NCBI RefSeq assembly: GCF_004214895.1
Contig: NZ_CP035952.1
Coordinates: 4,722,501 to 4,786,500 of the forward strand
Origin: Pseudomonas tructae
GTDB taxonomy: Bacteria > Pseudomonadota > Gammaproteobacteria > Pseudomonadales > Pseudomonadaceae
Direction: 5' to 3'
Length of the DNA stretch: 64,000 nucleotides
The first letter of the stretch is position 1. Each line of letters begins with the position of its first letter. Shown here in pieces: positions 1 through 11,505 of this stretch. The position numbers were made by a program, and so were the translations under genes. The notes below the pieces were generated by a model that ran no database searches, was not told the origin of the DNA, and worked only from the letters and a program-made list of their open reading frames with translations.

Positions 1-878
1 GCTCGCCGGCCATGCAGAACCTGCGAGAACTGATTGCCAACGTCGCCGACACCTCGGCCAACGTGCTGATCGAAGGCGAAACCGGTACCGGCAAAGAGCT
101 GGTCGCGCGCTGCCTGCATGATTTCAGCCGCCGCCAGGGCGCACCCTTCGTGGCGCTGAACTGCGGCGGGTTGCCGGAGAACCTGTTCGAGAGCGAGATC
201 TTCGGTCATGAGGCCAACGCCTTCACCGGCGCCGGCAAACGCCGGATCGGCAAGATCGAACACGCCAATGGCGGCACCTTGTTCCTCGACGAAGTCGAAA
301 GCATGCCGCTGAACCTGCAGATCAAACTGCTGCGCGTGTTGCAGGAACGCACCCTGGAGCGCCTGGGGTCGAACCAGAGCATAGCCGTCGATTGCCGGGT
401 GATTGCCGCGACCAAGTCCGACCTCAACGCCCTGGGCCAGAGCGGGCAGTTTCGTAGCGACCTGTACTATCGGCTGAACGTAGTGACCCTGGAGCTGCCA
501 CCACTGCGCGAGCGCCGCGAAGACATCCTGCAACTGTTCGAGCACTTCCTGCAGCAGTCGTCGCTACGCTTCGACCGGGAAACCCCGCAACTGGACAGCC
601 AGACCCTGTCGCGGCTAATGGCCCACGACTGGCCAGGCAACGTCCGCGAACTGCGCAACGTTGCCGAACGCTATGCCCTGGGCCTGCCGGCATTCAAAAA
701 GACCGACGCCAGTACCAACCAGGGCCTGGGCTTTGCCGAGGCGGTCGAGGCATTCGAGCGCAACCTGCTCGGCGATGCCCTGCAGCGCACCGGCGGCAAC
801 CTCAGCCAGGCCAGCCAGGAGCTGGGCATGGCCAAGACCACCCTGTTCGACAAAGTGAAGAAGTATGGCCTGGGCTAA
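1..878 (+). CDS. dctD: Sigma-54-dependent response regulator, DctD-like (5' end outside window)
   Basis: This is the AAA+ and DNA-binding part of an NtrC-class activator that would remodel sigma-54 RNA polymerase. The reading frame is open to the window edge (S-P-A precede the first Met at 12), so the receiver domain lies upstream. Numbering from that Met, Walker A GETGTGKE is at 22-29, the sigma-54 contact loop reads NAFTGA at 69-74 instead of the textbook GAFTGA, Walker B GGTLFLDE is at 87-94, and a Fis-type helix-turn-helix fills about 253-287. The overall sequence resembles DctD regulators of C4-dicarboxylate uptake, which usually pair with the DctB kinase; no such partner is in view. AAA+ class is certain, the DctD name is likely but rests on recall of the family. 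Confidence 0.75.
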   Translation, partial: SPAMQNLRELIANVADTSANVLIEGETGTGKELVARCLHDFSRRQGAPFVALNCGGLPENLFESEIFGHEANAFTGAGKRRIGKIEHANGGTLFLDEVESMPLNLQIKLLRVLQERTLERLGSNQSIAVDCRVIAATKSDLNALGQSGQFRSDLYYRLNVVTLELPPLRERREDILQLFEHFLQQSSLRFDRETPQLDSQTLSRLMAHDWPGNVRELRNVAERYALGLPAFKKTDASTNQGLGFAEAVEAFERNLLGDALQRTGGNLSQASQELGMAKTTLFDKVKKYGLG

Positions 879-902
879 CCCACCGCTGAAACGAGACGCA
901 CT

Positions 903-1238
903 GTGGACCTGATACTCAAAGCCTGCCTGGGCGCCGCCGTGGTGGTGATCCTTGCCGCCCTGGCGAAAACCCGCAACTACTACATTGCCGGGCTGGTGCC
1001 ATTGTTTCCGACCTTCGCCCTGATCGCCCATTACATCGTCGGCAAAGGCCGCTCACTGGACGATCTGAAGAGCACCATCGTGTTCGGCATGTGGTCCATC
1101 ATCCCTTACTTCGTCTACCTGGCGGCGCTGTACCTGCTGGTCGACCGCCTGCGCCTGGAGGCGGCACTGGCGCTTGCGGCACTGGCCTGGCTGGTGGCGG
1201 CGACAGTGCTGGTGAGCCTGTGGGTGAAGCTGCACTGA
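903..1238 (+). CDS. glpM: GlpM family inner-membrane protein
   Basis: A 111-residue, very hydrophobic protein with about four membrane helices. Its sequence matches GlpM, described in P. aeruginosa as a membrane protein affecting alginate production; the molecular role is unknown. The start is GTG at 903, shortly after the stop of the sigma-54 regulator gene (24 bp), so cotranscription is possible. The stop codon is followed immediately by a fragment of a REP element. No catalytic motif is visible. Confidence 0.8.
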   Translation: MDLILKACLGAAVVVILAALAKTRNYYIAGLVPLFPTFALIAHYIVGKGRSLDDLKSTIVFGMWSIIPYFVYLAALYLLVDRLRLEAALALAALAWLVAATVLVSLWVKLH

Positions 1239-1257
1239 AGGGCTTGCCCCGCGATCA
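1239..1257 (+). repeat. REP element fragment
   Basis: The bases GGGCTTGCCCCGCGATCA match the interior of the REP family seen intact at 33541, 37647, 55591 and 61777, but the outer arm (TAGGAGC) is missing. The fragment begins at the glpM stop and its end supplies the stop codon (TCA read as TGA on the minus strand) of the convergent hydrolase gene. Confidence 0.6.
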
Positions 1258-2250
1258 GTACACCGCAAGATGAGTATCGGCCAGCCGTTGCGACTGCAGA
1301 TACGGCAACACTGCGCCCAGCAACGCCCCCTTGAACGGCGCCTGAAAACGATGAGCCAAACCCGGGATCAGCCGTAACTGACTGCCACGGATATGCGCGG
1401 CCAGGTGCACGCCGTGCATCACAGGCAGCAGCGGGTCCGCCGTGCCATGCACCACCAGGGTCGGTAGCCGCAGGCGATTGAGCAATTCAACCCGGCTGGG
1501 CTCGGCCAGGATCGCCAGGATCTGGCGTTTGGCGCCCTCAGGGTTGAAGGCCCGGTCGTAGGATTGCGCGGCCTGGCGCACCAGTGCCTGGCGATCGTCG
1601 GCTACCTCAGGGCTGCCCAGGGCAGCAAGCAAGTCGGCCTGCTGCTCGATGGCGGTATGACGATCCGGCGCCCCTCGCCGCGCCAGCAGTTGCACCAGTG
1701 CCGGTGCTGGCGTCGGCAGGCCCTGAGCACCGGAACTGGACATGATCAGGGTCAGGCTCTCGACCCGTTGCGGGGCCATGGCCGCCAAATGCTGGGCAAT
1801 CATCCCGCCCATGCTCACGCCCAACACATGAAAACGCTCGATACCCAAGGCGTCCATCAACTGCAGGCCATCCTCGGCCATGTCAGCCAGGCTGTAAGGG
1901 GCGGCGACCGACAGCCCCAGCTTGAAACGCAGCAGCTCGAAGCTCAGGTTGGCGCTGGCCGGCGCCTGGTTCCAGCTCGACAGGCCAACATCGCGGTTAT
2001 CGAAGCGAATGACCCGGAACCCCTGCTCGCACAGGGCTTGGACCACGTCGTCGGGCCAATGGATCAGTTGCCCGCCCAGGCCCATGACCAGCAGTAACGC
2101 AGGATCCGAGGCACGGCCGACACTCTGGTAGACCAGGTTCACCTGCGCCAGTTGAGCCTGCTGCACAGGCACCTGAGTATCACAGCGCGCCCCGGCAAGG
2201 GCCGCCGATGCACTCGACAGAACAAGAAGTAAAAACAGCAACGCCCGCAT
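1255..2250 (-). CDS. Exported alpha/beta-fold hydrolase
   Basis: A 331-residue serine hydrolase of the alpha/beta family. Residues 1-19 form a signal peptide ending near A-L-A, so the enzyme is probably periplasmic. The family signs are the oxyanion strand LLVMGLGG, the nucleophile elbow GVSMGG, an Asp in GTADPLLP and a terminal His in PGLAHRF, in the right order for a Ser-Asp-His triad. The substrate is unknown; relatives act as lipases, esterases or C-C hydrolases. The gene converges on glpM and its last codons run into a REP fragment. Start at ATG 2248-2250; the divergent large gene begins 200 bp away. Confidence 0.8.
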   Translation of the reverse strand: MRALLFLLLVLSSASAALAGARCDTQVPVQQAQLAQVNLVYQSVGRASDPALLLVMGLGGQLIHWPDDVVQALCEQGFRVIRFDNRDVGLSSWNQAPASANLSFELLRFKLGLSVAAPYSLADMAEDGLQLMDALGIERFHVLGVSMGGMIAQHLAAMAPQRVESLTLIMSSSGAQGLPTPAPALVQLLARRGAPDRHTAIEQQADLLAALGSPEVADDRQALVRQAAQSYDRAFNPEGAKRQILAILAEPSRVELLNRLRLPTLVVHGTADPLLPVMHGVHLAAHIRGSQLRLIPGLAHRFQAPFKGALLGAVLPYLQSQRLADTHLAVY

Positions 2251-2449
2251 GACTCAAACACCAGAATGCAAATCCCCAGTAGAGCGCGAGTGTGATGAAG
2301 TTTGTTCCAGCGCGCTGCCACAGTTGCGTGACAATTTGATGAAGCTCGCTCAATGGTCGTGCCGATATTTATCTACCACTGCGCGAACAAGCGGGTCCTG
2401 TCCAATAGCCCCTCGCCATTTTCGGCGCGGTCAGACAGGAGATTCCAAC

Positions 2450-5400
2450 ATGAGCGAAACACTCGACGACGCAGCCTCAAGCCCCCTTCACCCTGCTCAC
2501 GTCGCCCCCGCAAACTGGCTTGATCCAAGCTCACTGCAGCGCTGCATCGGCCAGTGGAATGTGCACCGTGAGAACTTCAATACACTTGTCGCCAATGCTC
2601 CGGGGGTGCGTGAAGCATTGCGTACGACCCTGCGCGACCACTTCAAAACGGACCCTGAAGTCACCGGACTGCTGTTCGAGCCCAATGGCTCGCGCACCTT
2701 CATCAACCTGATTGTCCTTGCTGCCTTCGCGCGCCATTACCCGACCCCGCCCACGAAGTTGGACCAGGATGCCCAGGTCTTTGGCCGGGTAGCGGGTAGT
2801 CCACTGCTACAACTGAGTCCCAGCCAACTGCTGTCCCGACTCCAACAGCTGGACATCCCTACCAGTGTCCGTCAGCGCTGGCACGAGTACTGGGACGCAC
2901 GCGCCGAGGGTACGCCGGTCAGCCGCCGCAACCATGCCCTGGCCCACTACAAGGGGCACTTGCAGATGGCCATGCAGGCCGCCCAGACCATGGGCAGCAT
3001 CACCCACCAGGCTCTGCGCCCGGTGATCGGTGTACTCGACAACCCCGAGTGGCTGCGCCTGGATGACAAACGACTGACGATCCAGACGCTGCAAAAAAAT
3101 GCCGAGGCGATGCCGGGGCTGATGCTGTTCAGCATCGAAGACGATCCAGCACGCATCCTCTACCAACCTGACAGCCAGCCCGCTTTTTCCCGATTCGCGA
3201 CCTCTGCGGATCTGGAGGCCACGTTGCTGGCAGGAAACAAGGGCGACCGCATCAGCTACCAGGCACAGGATGGCCTGGTTGGCGGTTTCGATACGCTTGT
3301 GGATGGCCTTTTGAGCAAACAGCTGAAATCACTGGATTACAATCCGGGCAGCGATCTTCAGCGCCAGGCCGAATTTACCTTGTCCATGGCCGATAGCCTT
3401 GACCTGGACCGGCGCCGGACGTCACTGCTAAGCGCGCCACCAACGCTGCCGACAATGGATCTGGACGCAACCCCGGCACCGTCCTTGCACGACTTCGGTG
3501 GACTGGGAGATGAGCTGCCGCAAACCCTGCGTTCACAATTGATCCGCAGCCAGCTCAAACTGATGAGCGATGTCTCCGAGAGCGCCCTGAATACGCACTA
3601 CACCGCCCTGGAAAGCGCCACGCAAGCTGCGCTGAGTGCCATCGCCGATCAATTGGCCAACGACACCTGGCGAACCAGTCAAGCGCCCCCCGTCGCCAAT
3701 GCCGAACTGATTGCTGCCCATCACACCGGCCTGCGAGCCCACGCCCGCTTTCAGCATCTGCTTGGGCAAATCGACAGCGAAGAGCTGGGCTGGGTAGAAA
3801 CCTTGCTCGATCAAGGACAGTCGTTCCCACAGCCGGGTTCCAGCATCGTTGCCAACCATGTGATTCTGAGCCAAAGCGAACAGGTAGAGGTCGTTGAGCA
3901 GCCCCGCGAACATACGCTGGATACCCTGCTGGTCATAGCCCGCAACCCAGCGCAGGAAGGTCTCGCCACCCCGCCTACCCTGCTCCTGTACTGGCCAGGC
4001 AAGCACGGCGGCTTGCTGCGATGCGCGAACACCCAGGTGTTGGAAAGTTGCCTGGGGGTGCAGAAACTTGCGGCGCAGTCCTTGAGACTCAAGCCGGTTT
4101 CCGGCGACGTCCTCAGCCAGATACTTGACCTGCACCTGAGCCGTAGCCAAGCAGCGGAGCTCAAAGCAATCACCGCCGCCAATGGAACACCGGCACAGGA
4201 TGCCCTCGCCGCCATCCGTGAAGACCTCGAACAGCGACTGCAGATTCCCCAGCATGCCGCCCGTGAACAGGCTTACCGGATGCTGCAGGAACAGAAACAA
4301 TCGCTCACCTTGGCCGGTGCGACCCTGCCCGATTGGCTCAGCACGCTATCGGACGCCAAGCGTGTGCTGATCAAGCAGCACATCGTCGACTACCTCAAGG
4401 CCATGCAACTGGCCCAGAGCGTAATAAGCCGGGACTTGCCCAATCGCCTGCTGTTTTGCCGTCAACACCTGCTAAAACGTTTGAAAGCTGATTTTCCCAG
4501 CCATGACGGCAGTGCCATCGTGCTCAACCTGCCGGACACCACCTCGGAAGAAAAAGTACCGACGCCACCCGCCCCCGGTTTGCCGGGTCAGGTCCCCGTA
4601 GCAGCCGATATACAGCTGTTACCCAGTACCCTGCGCCACGATCATCTGCTGGAAACCGTGCTTCTGCAAAACGTCGATACCACAGTGAGCAATCGGTTGA
4701 AGTTCATGAGAGTGGAAAGCCGATCCAGCAACAGTGAAGTGCGAGCACGCTTGAACAGCGCTATCACCAAGGCCTATGTGGAAAAGCTCAGCGGTGAACT
4801 GGACCTTGCCAAACTTTACGAAGACAAGATTCGCCGGCTGTTCCTGGACGCCGAGGAGACGCCGTTCGAGCGCCAATACCGTCGCGAGAGCCTGGCCAAG
4901 CCTATCGAACAAATGCTCAAGCTTCAGAGCCTGATCGCCCGCGAGCAGGGCAACCTGACGGATACAGGGCAGCGGATTTTCGACCTTTGCGTGACCGCCA
5001 GCAGCGCTGCGTACTACATAGTACAAGGGTATGACATTCGCCTGGTTCCCGCCCACCTGACCGGCAGTTACCCCGAAACCGAGGGCCAGGCGATCCCCCT
5101 CTCAGGGGTGACGTTCATCAGCGACCGCAACAGCGGTATCACCCTGCTCTACCGTCCCGATCATCCGTCTCTGGCCCTGCGCCAATATTCAAGCCTGGAA
5201 GCGGCACGCGACGGGCTTTATCAGCTGGCCAAGCAGAGCGGTGAAATCGACTACCTCGCCAGTCGCACCTTGCAGGGCAGCCCTGCAAGCCATCGCGCCT
5301 GGATGCGCCAGGCATTGCAGAACAGGTACAGCGGCATGATCGGGCTGGGGCCGGACTGGCCGAGGAGCACTTCACTGAGCGAACATCTGCTTGACGCGCA

Positions 5401-8119
5401 AATGGGGCGGATGGTCGAGGCTCATCGAGCAACCTCGCGCTCCAACGATGAGCTCTGGCTGGAAAACTACGCCCATCAGAGCGGCATGGTGTTCAATTAC
5501 CTGAAAATGACGCTCAGTTTCGTACCTGTGCTGGGTAGCCTGATCAGCCTGTATGACTTTTTTGATGCGTGCGCCAAAGCCAGGTCGCTGCTGGTCAATG
5601 GTCAGCCGTACCGGGCGCTGAACGAACTGGGCACAGCCTTGATGTGCCTGGTCGATGCCGCCGTGGACCTGCTGCCTGCCATTCCCGCCAAGGTCACAGC
5701 GGTTCGTCGCTTGACCAAGCTGCGCCAGTTGCGCCAGTTGGATAGCCCTGCGCTGCGGCAGAACATTCTCGCAGCCCCCCCAAGCAAGCCCCTGCTGGGA
5801 CGCTTCGATGGCTATGAGTACGAGAAACCCATCACCTTGTCTGCATCAACGCTGGGCACCGAGGGTCGTTTTCAGGGCATCTATCGCCACGCCGAAGGTG
5901 ATTTCATTCTGATTGGCGACCGTCCATGCCAGGTGCAATGGGACACCACTGCCCATACCTGGCGCTTGCAAGGGACATCCACCAAGGGTTGGAAACGCCC
6001 AATCGCACTCTCGGCCGAAGGGCAATGGGATACGCATTTCGCCCTCTATGGCGTGCACCTGTACGGCGGTGGCGCCGGTGGCGGCGTTGCTGCCAGCGCG
6101 CTCCAGTCTGTCGGCCGAACCTTTGACCGGCTTGACCCCTACTGGCCGGAATCGATTCGCCACAGACTTCCGCGCATCTGGGTCGACAGGCACTACCGAC
6201 GCCAGCGCATGCTGTCATTGCAAACAGCGACGGATGAGTTGGACCTGCAAAACAGCATACAACGTACCAACCAGGAATTCGTGCGGTACGAGGCAGCCCT
6301 GCCTGCAGAAAAACTGCAGATGCCGGTGGTTCTGGAGCAGCGCTGCCAGGCTGACATCCTCGCCGCCAAGAAAAGCTATGCCACCTTGGCGCAATATGCT
6401 GAAGTCAGCAATCGCGCGCAAAAACTTATCTGTAACCAACAGATGTCGCGTACCGCCAACCTCATCTGCGAACGATTGATCCATGCCATCAATCTGAAGG
6501 CCAATCGTTCGCGACCATTGCTAAAGGCCGCCCTGGAGACTCGCTATCAGCTGGACTCATTGGACGATCTGCTTGACCAGGCACCGTTACTTCGGCAGTT
6601 GCGCAAAACTACCGTTGAAATACTGGACCTACGAGAGCGGCTAGCCTCGGACATGGGTGAGCTCACCCTCTGGCACCGAAACACCCAAACGCCGCGCCCC
6701 TCCAGCCACACCGATGCACGCTTCAAAACCGAACTTGCCAGTGCAAAACAAGCCCAGGCGAACAATGCCCAGAGACTTGCGGCCCTGGAGCCCGCAACCG
6801 ACGAATACCGAGCGCTTCTTGCCAGTTCCAGACAGCAATTCGATAACGCAATTGAAGCATTGAAACAACACTTCCCAGCACACCAGGACTACTTGGATGA
6901 CTTGAAAAGCTTCACCTCGCTGGCGCAATCGATCTCGATACTTGAACGACAGCTCGGCGATGCCTTTTTCGTGTTCTACAAATCTCCACACCTGATGATT
7001 GCCGCCCGACGCTACCAGAACACCTCGGTCGTGGCCGACTACCTGCACCGGCAACTGCGGCAGCTCGAACAAGACGTTCAGGAAATGCGCGGTACTTTGG
7101 TCAACTTGCAAGAGATTGCGACCAATGCCCAACAACGTAAAGCCATTTACGAGCAAGCCAATGCTGCCTATCGCCAGTACCAACTCAAGCTACGAAGCAC
7201 TTACGCCAGCTTTCCCGAGATGTTCGATGAGCAGTACCTGAAACAACTGCATCAGAACCTGGACACGCTGATTGCCCAAACCGACAAGCAGATACGCCGT
7301 CTGCCCAATTCCGCGCCTGCCACCCACGGCAACCATAGCGGCCCACGCCTGTTCCAGACCGTGGATGAGCAATACCGGGTAGGTGATTACATCCCGCCGA
7401 CCGACCAACTTCCCGGCCACATCATCACCCGGAGCGAAGAAGGCGACGCCCTGAGGGTCTACCACCCCAGTGGTGATCGTTGGCAGCGCCAACTCGCACC
7501 GGCACCCGTGCGTGCCAATGAGCTTCGTGACCTCCAAAGCACTGTTGTCGAGCTGATCGGCGGGCTGGACAATTATCGACTGCGTGTTGATGGCTATCAG
7601 CGTCAGGGCATGCTGCCAGCAGATCTTGAACACGTGATGAACACCAAGGCTGAGGAACTGGAGCATTGCGCACGACGTATCCAGCAATTGGATACGGCCG
7701 CTGCGCAACCGGCACAACTGCGCACCCAGGCAGCCGCGTTACGTCAACGAGGCGTCGAGCTGCGCATCGCCCAGATCAAACTCGGCGCCGAACCCAATGA
7801 GGGCCATCTGTTGTACTTGCTCGAACAGCAGCAGGTTGACATCGCTCGCGAGGGGGAGCGTCAATTGCTCAAAACGCGCGATTACCTGCAGGAATACGTG
7901 ATCCGCGATCTGACGGCTGCGGGGCAACCCGTACTCTGGTATGCCCATTTCCATTTCAGCAAAGCGCAAACACCGTTCACCAATGCCAATGCCAAACACC
8001 TCAAGCGCGCAGCAGACCGCTACCGGGGTGCCCAGTGGCAACAAGCAAACAGTGCTGACACCGTCTGGCGTGGAGTAATTTCAGCGCAGACCGCTGAAAT
8101 GCATTTTTCCCACCTGTAA
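2450..8119 (+). CDS. Very large DUF6543 / dermonecrotic-toxin-like protein
   Basis: A protein of 1889 residues. The frame is open from 2249, but ATG 2450 is preceded by AGGAG at good spacing and starts a typical N-terminus, so it is preferred. The N-terminal part (W-L-D-P, LRDHF, LL.EPNGSRT) and the motif [10 protein letters not shown] near residue 580 resemble Pseudomonas proteins annotated with a dermonecrotic toxin / DUF6543 domain. Around residues 1010-1080 lies a hydrophobic stretch ([17 protein letters not shown], then [13 protein letters not shown]), followed near 1140 by a beta-rich module ([15 protein letters not shown]) and a Gly run, and then about 600 residues of long charged helices and probable coiled coil. 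No signal peptide is visible and no secretion or immunity gene is adjacent. A toxin role is inferred from family resemblance only. It ends at a strong hairpin. Confidence 0.65.
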   Translation: MSETLDDAASSPLHPAHVAPANWLDPSSLQRCIGQWNVHRENFNTLVANAPGVREALRTTLRDHFKTDPEVTGLLFEPNGSRTFINLIVLAAFARHYPTPPTKLDQDAQVFGRVAGSPLLQLSPSQLLSRLQQLDIPTSVRQRWHEYWDARAEGTPVSRRNHALAHYKGHLQMAMQAAQTMGSITHQALRPVIGVLDNPEWLRLDDKRLTIQTLQKNAEAMPGLMLFSIEDDPARILYQPDSQPAFSRFATSADLEATLLAGNKGDRISYQAQDGLVGGFDTLVDGLLSKQLKSLDYNPGSDLQRQAEFTLSMADSLDLDRRRTSLLSAPPTLPTMDLDATPAPSLHDFGGLGDELPQTLRSQLIRSQLKLMSDVSESALNTHYTALESATQAALSAIADQLANDTWRTSQAPPVANAELIAAHHTGLRAHARFQHLLGQIDSEELGWVETLLDQGQSFPQPGSSIVANHVILSQSEQVEVVEQPREHTLDTLLVIARNPAQEGLATPPTLLLYWPGKHGGLLRCANTQVLESCLGVQKLAAQSLRLKPVSGDVLSQILDLHLSRSQAAELKAITAANGTPAQDALAAIREDLEQRLQIPQHAAREQAYRMLQEQKQSLTLAGATLPDWLSTLSDAKRVLIKQHIVDYLKAMQLAQSVISRDLPNRLLFCRQHLLKRLKADFPSHDGSAIVLNLPDTTSEEKVPTPPAPGLPGQVPVAADIQLLPSTLRHDHLLETVLLQNVDTTVSNRLKFMRVESRSSNSEVRARLNSAITKAYVEKLSGELDLAKLYEDKIRRLFLDAEETPFERQYRRESLAKPIEQMLKLQSLIAREQGNLTDTGQRIFDLCVTASSAAYYIVQGYDIRLVPAHLTGSYPETEGQAIPLSGVTFISDRNSGITLLYRPDHPSLALRQYSSLEAARDGLYQLAKQSGEIDYLASRTLQGSPASHRAWMRQALQNRYSGMIGLGPDWPRSTSLSEHLLDAQMGRMVEAHRATSRSNDELWLENYAHQSGMVFNYLKMTLSFVPVLGSLISLYDFFDACAKARSLLVNGQPYRALNELGTALMCLVDAAVDLLPAIPAKVTAVRRLTKLRQLRQLDSPALRQNILAAPPSKPLLGRFDGYEYEKPITLSASTLGTEGRFQGIYRHAEGDFILIGDRPCQVQWDTTAHTWRLQGTSTKGWKRPIALSAEGQWDTHFALYGVHLYGGGAGGGVAASALQSVGRTFDRLDPYWPESIRHRLPRIWVDRHYRRQRMLSLQTATDELDLQNSIQRTNQEFVRYEAALPAEKLQMPVVLEQRCQADILAAKKSYATLAQYAEVSNRAQKLICNQQMSRTANLICERLIHAINLKANRSRPLLKAALETRYQLDSLDDLLDQAPLLRQLRKTTVEILDLRERLASDMGELTLWHRNTQTPRPSSHTDARFKTELASAKQAQANNAQRLAALEPATDEYRALLASSRQQFDNAIEALKQHFPAHQDYLDDLKSFTSLAQSISILERQLGDAFFVFYKSPHLMIAARRYQNTSVVADYLHRQLRQLEQDVQEMRGTLVNLQEIATNAQQRKAIYEQANAAYRQYQLKLRSTYASFPEMFDEQYLKQLHQNLDTLIAQTDKQIRRLPNSAPATHGNHSGPRLFQTVDEQYRVGDYIPPTDQLPGHIITRSEEGDALRVYHPSGDRWQRQLAPAPVRANELRDLQSTVVELIGGLDNYRLRVDGYQRQGMLPADLEHVMNTKAEELEHCARRIQQLDTAAAQPAQLRTQAAALRQRGVELRIAQIKLGAEPNEGHLLYLLEQQQVDIAREGERQLLKTRDYLQEYVIRDLTAAGQPVLWYAHFHFSKAQTPFTNANAKHLKRAADRYRGAQWQQANSADTVWRGVISAQTAEMHFSHL

Positions 8120-8127
8120 ACTGCAGC

Positions 8128-8160
8128 AACACCGGCGAGCCGTCCTGGCTCGCCGGTGTT
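8128..8160. terminator. Strong hairpin between convergent genes
   Basis: A perfect 14-bp inverted repeat (AACACCGGCGAGCC, loop GTCCT, then its complement) lies 8 bp after the large toxin-like gene and 4 bp from the metE stop. There is no long T-run on either side, so termination strength is uncertain, but the position fits a shared bidirectional terminator. Confidence 0.7.
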
Positions 8161-8164
8161 CTCC

Positions 8165-10474
8165 TTACGCCAGCTCTGCCCGCAACTGCCGCGCCGCCGC
8201 CACCAGATTGACCAGCGCCGCCTCGGTTTCCGGCCAGCCACGTGTCTTCAGGCCGCAATCGGGGTTGACCCACAAACGCTCGGCGGGCACTCGTGCGGCC
8301 GCCTTGCGCATCAGCGCGACCATCTCTGCGGTATCTGGCACTCGCGGGGAGTGGATGTCATAGACGCCTGGACCGATGTCGTTGGGGTAGTCAAAGGCTT
8401 CGAAGGCCTCCAGCAGTTCCATGTCCGAACGCGAAGTCTCGATAGTGATGACATCGGCGTCCATGGCGGCGATGGCTTGAATCACATCGTTGAATTCGCT
8501 GTAGCACATGTGGGTGTGAATCTGGGTTTCGTCGCGCACGCCGCTTGCGCACAGGCGAAAAGCCTCAACCGCCCAGTCCAGGTACTCCTGCCATTGCGCC
8601 CGACGCAGCGGCAAGCCTTCGCGGAACGCGGCTTCGTCGATCTGCACGATCTTGATGCCGGCCGCTTCCAAGTCCTGCACTTCGTCGCGAATGGCCAGGG
8701 CCAGTTGCTCGGCCTGGACCTTGCGCGACACGTCTTCACGGGGGAACGACCACATCAGCATGGTCACCGGGCCCGTCAGCATGCCTTTCATGACCTTGCT
8801 GGTCAGCCTCTGGGCATATTCGATCCACGCCACAGTCATGGCCTGCGGGCGGCTCAGGTCGCCGTAGATGATCGCAGGTTTGACGCAGCGCGAACCGTAG
8901 CTCTGGACCCAGCCAAAACGGGTGAAGGCATAGCCGTCCAGTTGCTCGGCAAAGTACTCGACCATGTCGTTGCGCTCAGCCTCGCCGTGCACCAGAACGT
9001 CCAGACCAAGGCGCTCCTGCACCTGCACGGCATGGCGGATCTCGCTGTGCATGGCGTCGGTGTAGTCGTTGGCCGACAGCTTGCCCTGCTTGTAGGCCTG
9101 GCGCGCCAGGCGGATCGCCGAGGTCTGCGGGAACGAGCCAATGGTGGTGGTCGGAAAGGCCGGCAGTTGCAGGCGCTGGCGCTGAGCCTCGATACGTTGG
9201 GCAAAGGCTGACTGGCGCTGGCTGTCGGCAGCGGTAACCGCAGCCAGGCGGGCCTGAACCTGCGGCTTGTGAATGCGTGGCGACTCGGTACGGCTCTTCT
9301 GTACGATGCGGCTGTGGCTCAGGGCGTTCTGCACCGCCGGTAGGTGCGGGGTATCCAGAGCCTTGGCCAGCACGGCGATTTCTTCGCACTTCTGCACGGC
9401 AAAGGCCAGCCAGCTTTTCAGTTCGGCGTCGAGTTTGTCTTCACGGCCCAGGTCCACCGGGCTGTGCAGCAGCGAGCAGGAGCCGGCGACCCACAGGTTG
9501 GCTCCAAAGCGTTGCTGGGCCTGTTGCAGCTGTTCCAGTGCCTGGTCCAGGTCGCAGCGCCAGACGTTGCGGCCGTTGACCACACCCAGCGACAGCACTT
9601 TGTAGCTCGGCAGGCGATCGAGCACCGCTGGCAGTTGCTCCGCGGCGCGCACCAGGTCGATGTGCAGGCCATCCACCGGCAGGCCGACGGCCAGGCCCAG
9701 GTTGTCTTCCAGGCCGCTGAAGTAGGTCGCGACCAGCTTCTTGAGTGGTGAGTACTGGAGGATGTGGTAGGCACGCTCGAAGGCGTTCTTCCATGCCTGC
9801 GGCAGGTCCAGGCCAAGGATCGGCTCGTCGATCTGTACCCATTCCACGCCTTGGCGCGACAGGCGGCTGAGGATTTCGCCATAGACCGGCAGCAGGCGCT
9901 CCAGCAGGTCAAGCTTGTCGAACTCGCCGCCCTTGGCCTTGCCCAGCCACAGGTAGGTCAGCGGACCGATCAGCACCGGTTTGACCGCGTGGCCCAGGGC
10001 CCGGGCTTCGGCGACTTCGTCGAACAGCTGATCCCAACTGAGGACAAAGCGCTGGTCGGCACTGAACTCCGGGACCAGGTAGTGATAGTTGGTATCGAAC
10101 CACTTGGTCAGCTCCTGGGCATACTGGGTTTGCCCATGGGCGCCGCCACAGCAGGTGCTGGCGCCGCGGGCCATGGCAAACAGGGTATCAAGGGTCGGCA
10201 GGCCATCACTGCCCAAGGCACTGGCAAAACGCTCGGGGATGGCACCGAAGGCCAGCGAATGGCTCAGTACCTGGTCGTACCAGGCAAAATCGCCCACCGG
10301 CAGCAGCTCGATCCCGGCGTCTTTTTGCATCTGCCAGTGACGGGCGCGCAGTTCGCGGCCAACGGCTTCAAGGCCGGCCTGATCGAGATCGCCTTTCCAG
10401 TAGGCCTCTTGGGCTTTTTTCAGTTCGCGGTCAGCGCCGATGCGTGGGAAACCAAGGTTGTGGGCCAGTGCCAT
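8165..10474 (-). CDS. metE: Cobalamin-independent methionine synthase MetE
   Basis: A 769-residue protein, the usual MetE length, that transfers a methyl group from 5-methyltetrahydropteroyltriglutamate to homocysteine in the last step of methionine synthesis, in the cytoplasm. The N-terminal half opens with [16 protein letters not shown]; the C-terminal catalytic barrel carries HMCYSEF and NPDCGLKTR, which hold the zinc-ligand His and Cys residues. GGAGG precedes ATG 10472-10474. It is divergent from metR, its usual activator, across a 110-bp region with a candidate MetR site. Because MetE is a zinc enzyme, its presence alongside zinc-scarcity genes in this window is notable but common. Confidence 0.97.
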   Translation of the reverse strand: MALAHNLGFPRIGADRELKKAQEAYWKGDLDQAGLEAVGRELRARHWQMQKDAGIELLPVGDFAWYDQVLSHSLAFGAIPERFASALGSDGLPTLDTLFAMARGASTCCGGAHGQTQYAQELTKWFDTNYHYLVPEFSADQRFVLSWDQLFDEVAEARALGHAVKPVLIGPLTYLWLGKAKGGEFDKLDLLERLLPVYGEILSRLSRQGVEWVQIDEPILGLDLPQAWKNAFERAYHILQYSPLKKLVATYFSGLEDNLGLAVGLPVDGLHIDLVRAAEQLPAVLDRLPSYKVLSLGVVNGRNVWRCDLDQALEQLQQAQQRFGANLWVAGSCSLLHSPVDLGREDKLDAELKSWLAFAVQKCEEIAVLAKALDTPHLPAVQNALSHSRIVQKSRTESPRIHKPQVQARLAAVTAADSQRQSAFAQRIEAQRQRLQLPAFPTTTIGSFPQTSAIRLARQAYKQGKLSANDYTDAMHSEIRHAVQVQERLGLDVLVHGEAERNDMVEYFAEQLDGYAFTRFGWVQSYGSRCVKPAIIYGDLSRPQAMTVAWIEYAQRLTSKVMKGMLTGPVTMLMWSFPREDVSRKVQAEQLALAIRDEVQDLEAAGIKIVQIDEAAFREGLPLRRAQWQEYLDWAVEAFRLCASGVRDETQIHTHMCYSEFNDVIQAIAAMDADVITIETSRSDMELLEAFEAFDYPNDIGPGVYDIHSPRVPDTAEMVALMRKAAARVPAERLWVNPDCGLKTRGWPETEAALVNLVAAARQLRAELA

Positions 10475-10528
10475 GAGAAAACGTCCTCCCTGTAAAAGAT
10501 GACGCTATTGTCGACAGCCAGACCAACA

Positions 10529-10541
10529 TGAGACAAACTCA
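10529..10541. promoter_or_regulatory. Candidate MetR operator
   Basis: TGAGACAAACTCA is a 13-bp interrupted palindrome (TGAG-N5-CTCA) with the LysR-type T-N11-A form, close to the enterobacterial MetR consensus TGAA-N5-TTCA. It lies about 55 bp upstream of metE and 44 bp upstream of metR. Assignment is by pattern and position only. Confidence 0.5.
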
Positions 10542-10584
10542 ATAAATTCGTGTTCATCTCAAAATTTACTCATGGAGCCCTGCG

Positions 10585-11502
10585 GTGCTGGAAATTCGCC
10601 ACCTGAAAACCCTGCATGCCCTGCGCGAAGCCGACAGCCTGGTGGAGGCTGCCGAGCGTCTGCACCTGACCCAATCGGCACTGTCCCATCAGTTCAAGGA
10701 GCTGGAGGAGCGCCTGGGCATGCAGCTGTTCATGCGCAAGACCAAGCCGATCCGCTTCACCAGTGCCGGCCTGCGCCTGCTGCAACTGGCCGATGCCACC
10801 TTGCCGCTGCTGCGTGGCGCCGAGCGCGACATCGCCCGCCTGGCCGGTGGTACTGCCGGGCGCCTGCACATGGCGATCGAATGCCACAGCTGCTTCCAGT
10901 GGCTGATGCCGACCATCGACCAGTTCCGCAACGCCTGGCCGGAAGTCGAACTCGACCTGGCTTCGGGTTTTGCCTTTGCCCCGCTGCCAGCGCTGGCCCG
11001 TGGCGACCTTGACCTGGTAGTGACCTCCGATCCACTGGAACTCAGCGGCATCACTTACGTGCCGCTGTTCACCTACGAAGCGATGCTCGCCGTGGCCAAC
11101 CAGCATCCGCTGGCGCACAAACCGTACATGGTGCCCGAAGACCTGGCCAGCGAAACCCTGATCACCTACCCGGTGGAGCGCGACCGCCTGGATATCTTCA
11201 CCCGTTTCCTCGAGCCGGCCGATGTGGAGCCTGCGCACGTGCGCACAGCAGAGCTGACGGTGATGATGATGCAACTGGTCGCCAGCGGTCGCGGCGTGTG
11301 CGGCATGCCGCACTGGGCCCTGCACGAGTACAGCTCGCGTGGGTATGTGAAGGCCAAGCGCCTGGGCGAGAAAGGCCTGTTTGCCACGCTGTACGCGGCG
11401 GTGCGCACCGATATGCTTGATGCGCCCTACATGCGCGACTTTTTGCTGACCGCCAAGGACACCTCGTTCTCCACCCTCGACGGTGTCAGCGCGGTACGCT
11501 AA
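10585..11502 (+). CDS. metR: LysR-family regulator MetR
   Basis: A 305-residue LysR-type regulator. The N-terminal winged helix-turn-helix (about residues 1-60, EIRHLKTLHALREADSLVEA, LTQSALSHQFKELEERLG) is followed by the effector-binding domain. In Proteobacteria MetR uses homocysteine as coinducer and activates metE and other methionine genes. The start is GTG at 10585, supported by GGAG 7 bp upstream. The divergent arrangement with metE is the classical one and makes the assignment secure. It ends 3 bp from the convergent LysE-type gene, with no terminator seen between them. Confidence 0.93.
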   Translation: MLEIRHLKTLHALREADSLVEAAERLHLTQSALSHQFKELEERLGMQLFMRKTKPIRFTSAGLRLLQLADATLPLLRGAERDIARLAGGTAGRLHMAIECHSCFQWLMPTIDQFRNAWPEVELDLASGFAFAPLPALARGDLDLVVTSDPLELSGITYVPLFTYEAMLAVANQHPLAHKPYMVPEDLASETLITYPVERDRLDIFTRFLEPADVEPAHVRTAELTVMMMQLVASGRGVCGMPHWALHEYSSRGYVKAKRLGEKGLFATLYAAVRTDMLDAPYMRDFLLTAKDTSFSTLDGVSAVR

Positions 11503-11505
11503 GCC

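Noticed and set aside
1..878. NAFTGA instead of GAFTGA as a defective sigma-54 contact loop
   Set aside because: The essential FTGA core is intact and I recall the same variant in DctD-type regulators, so it is probably normal for this subgroup.
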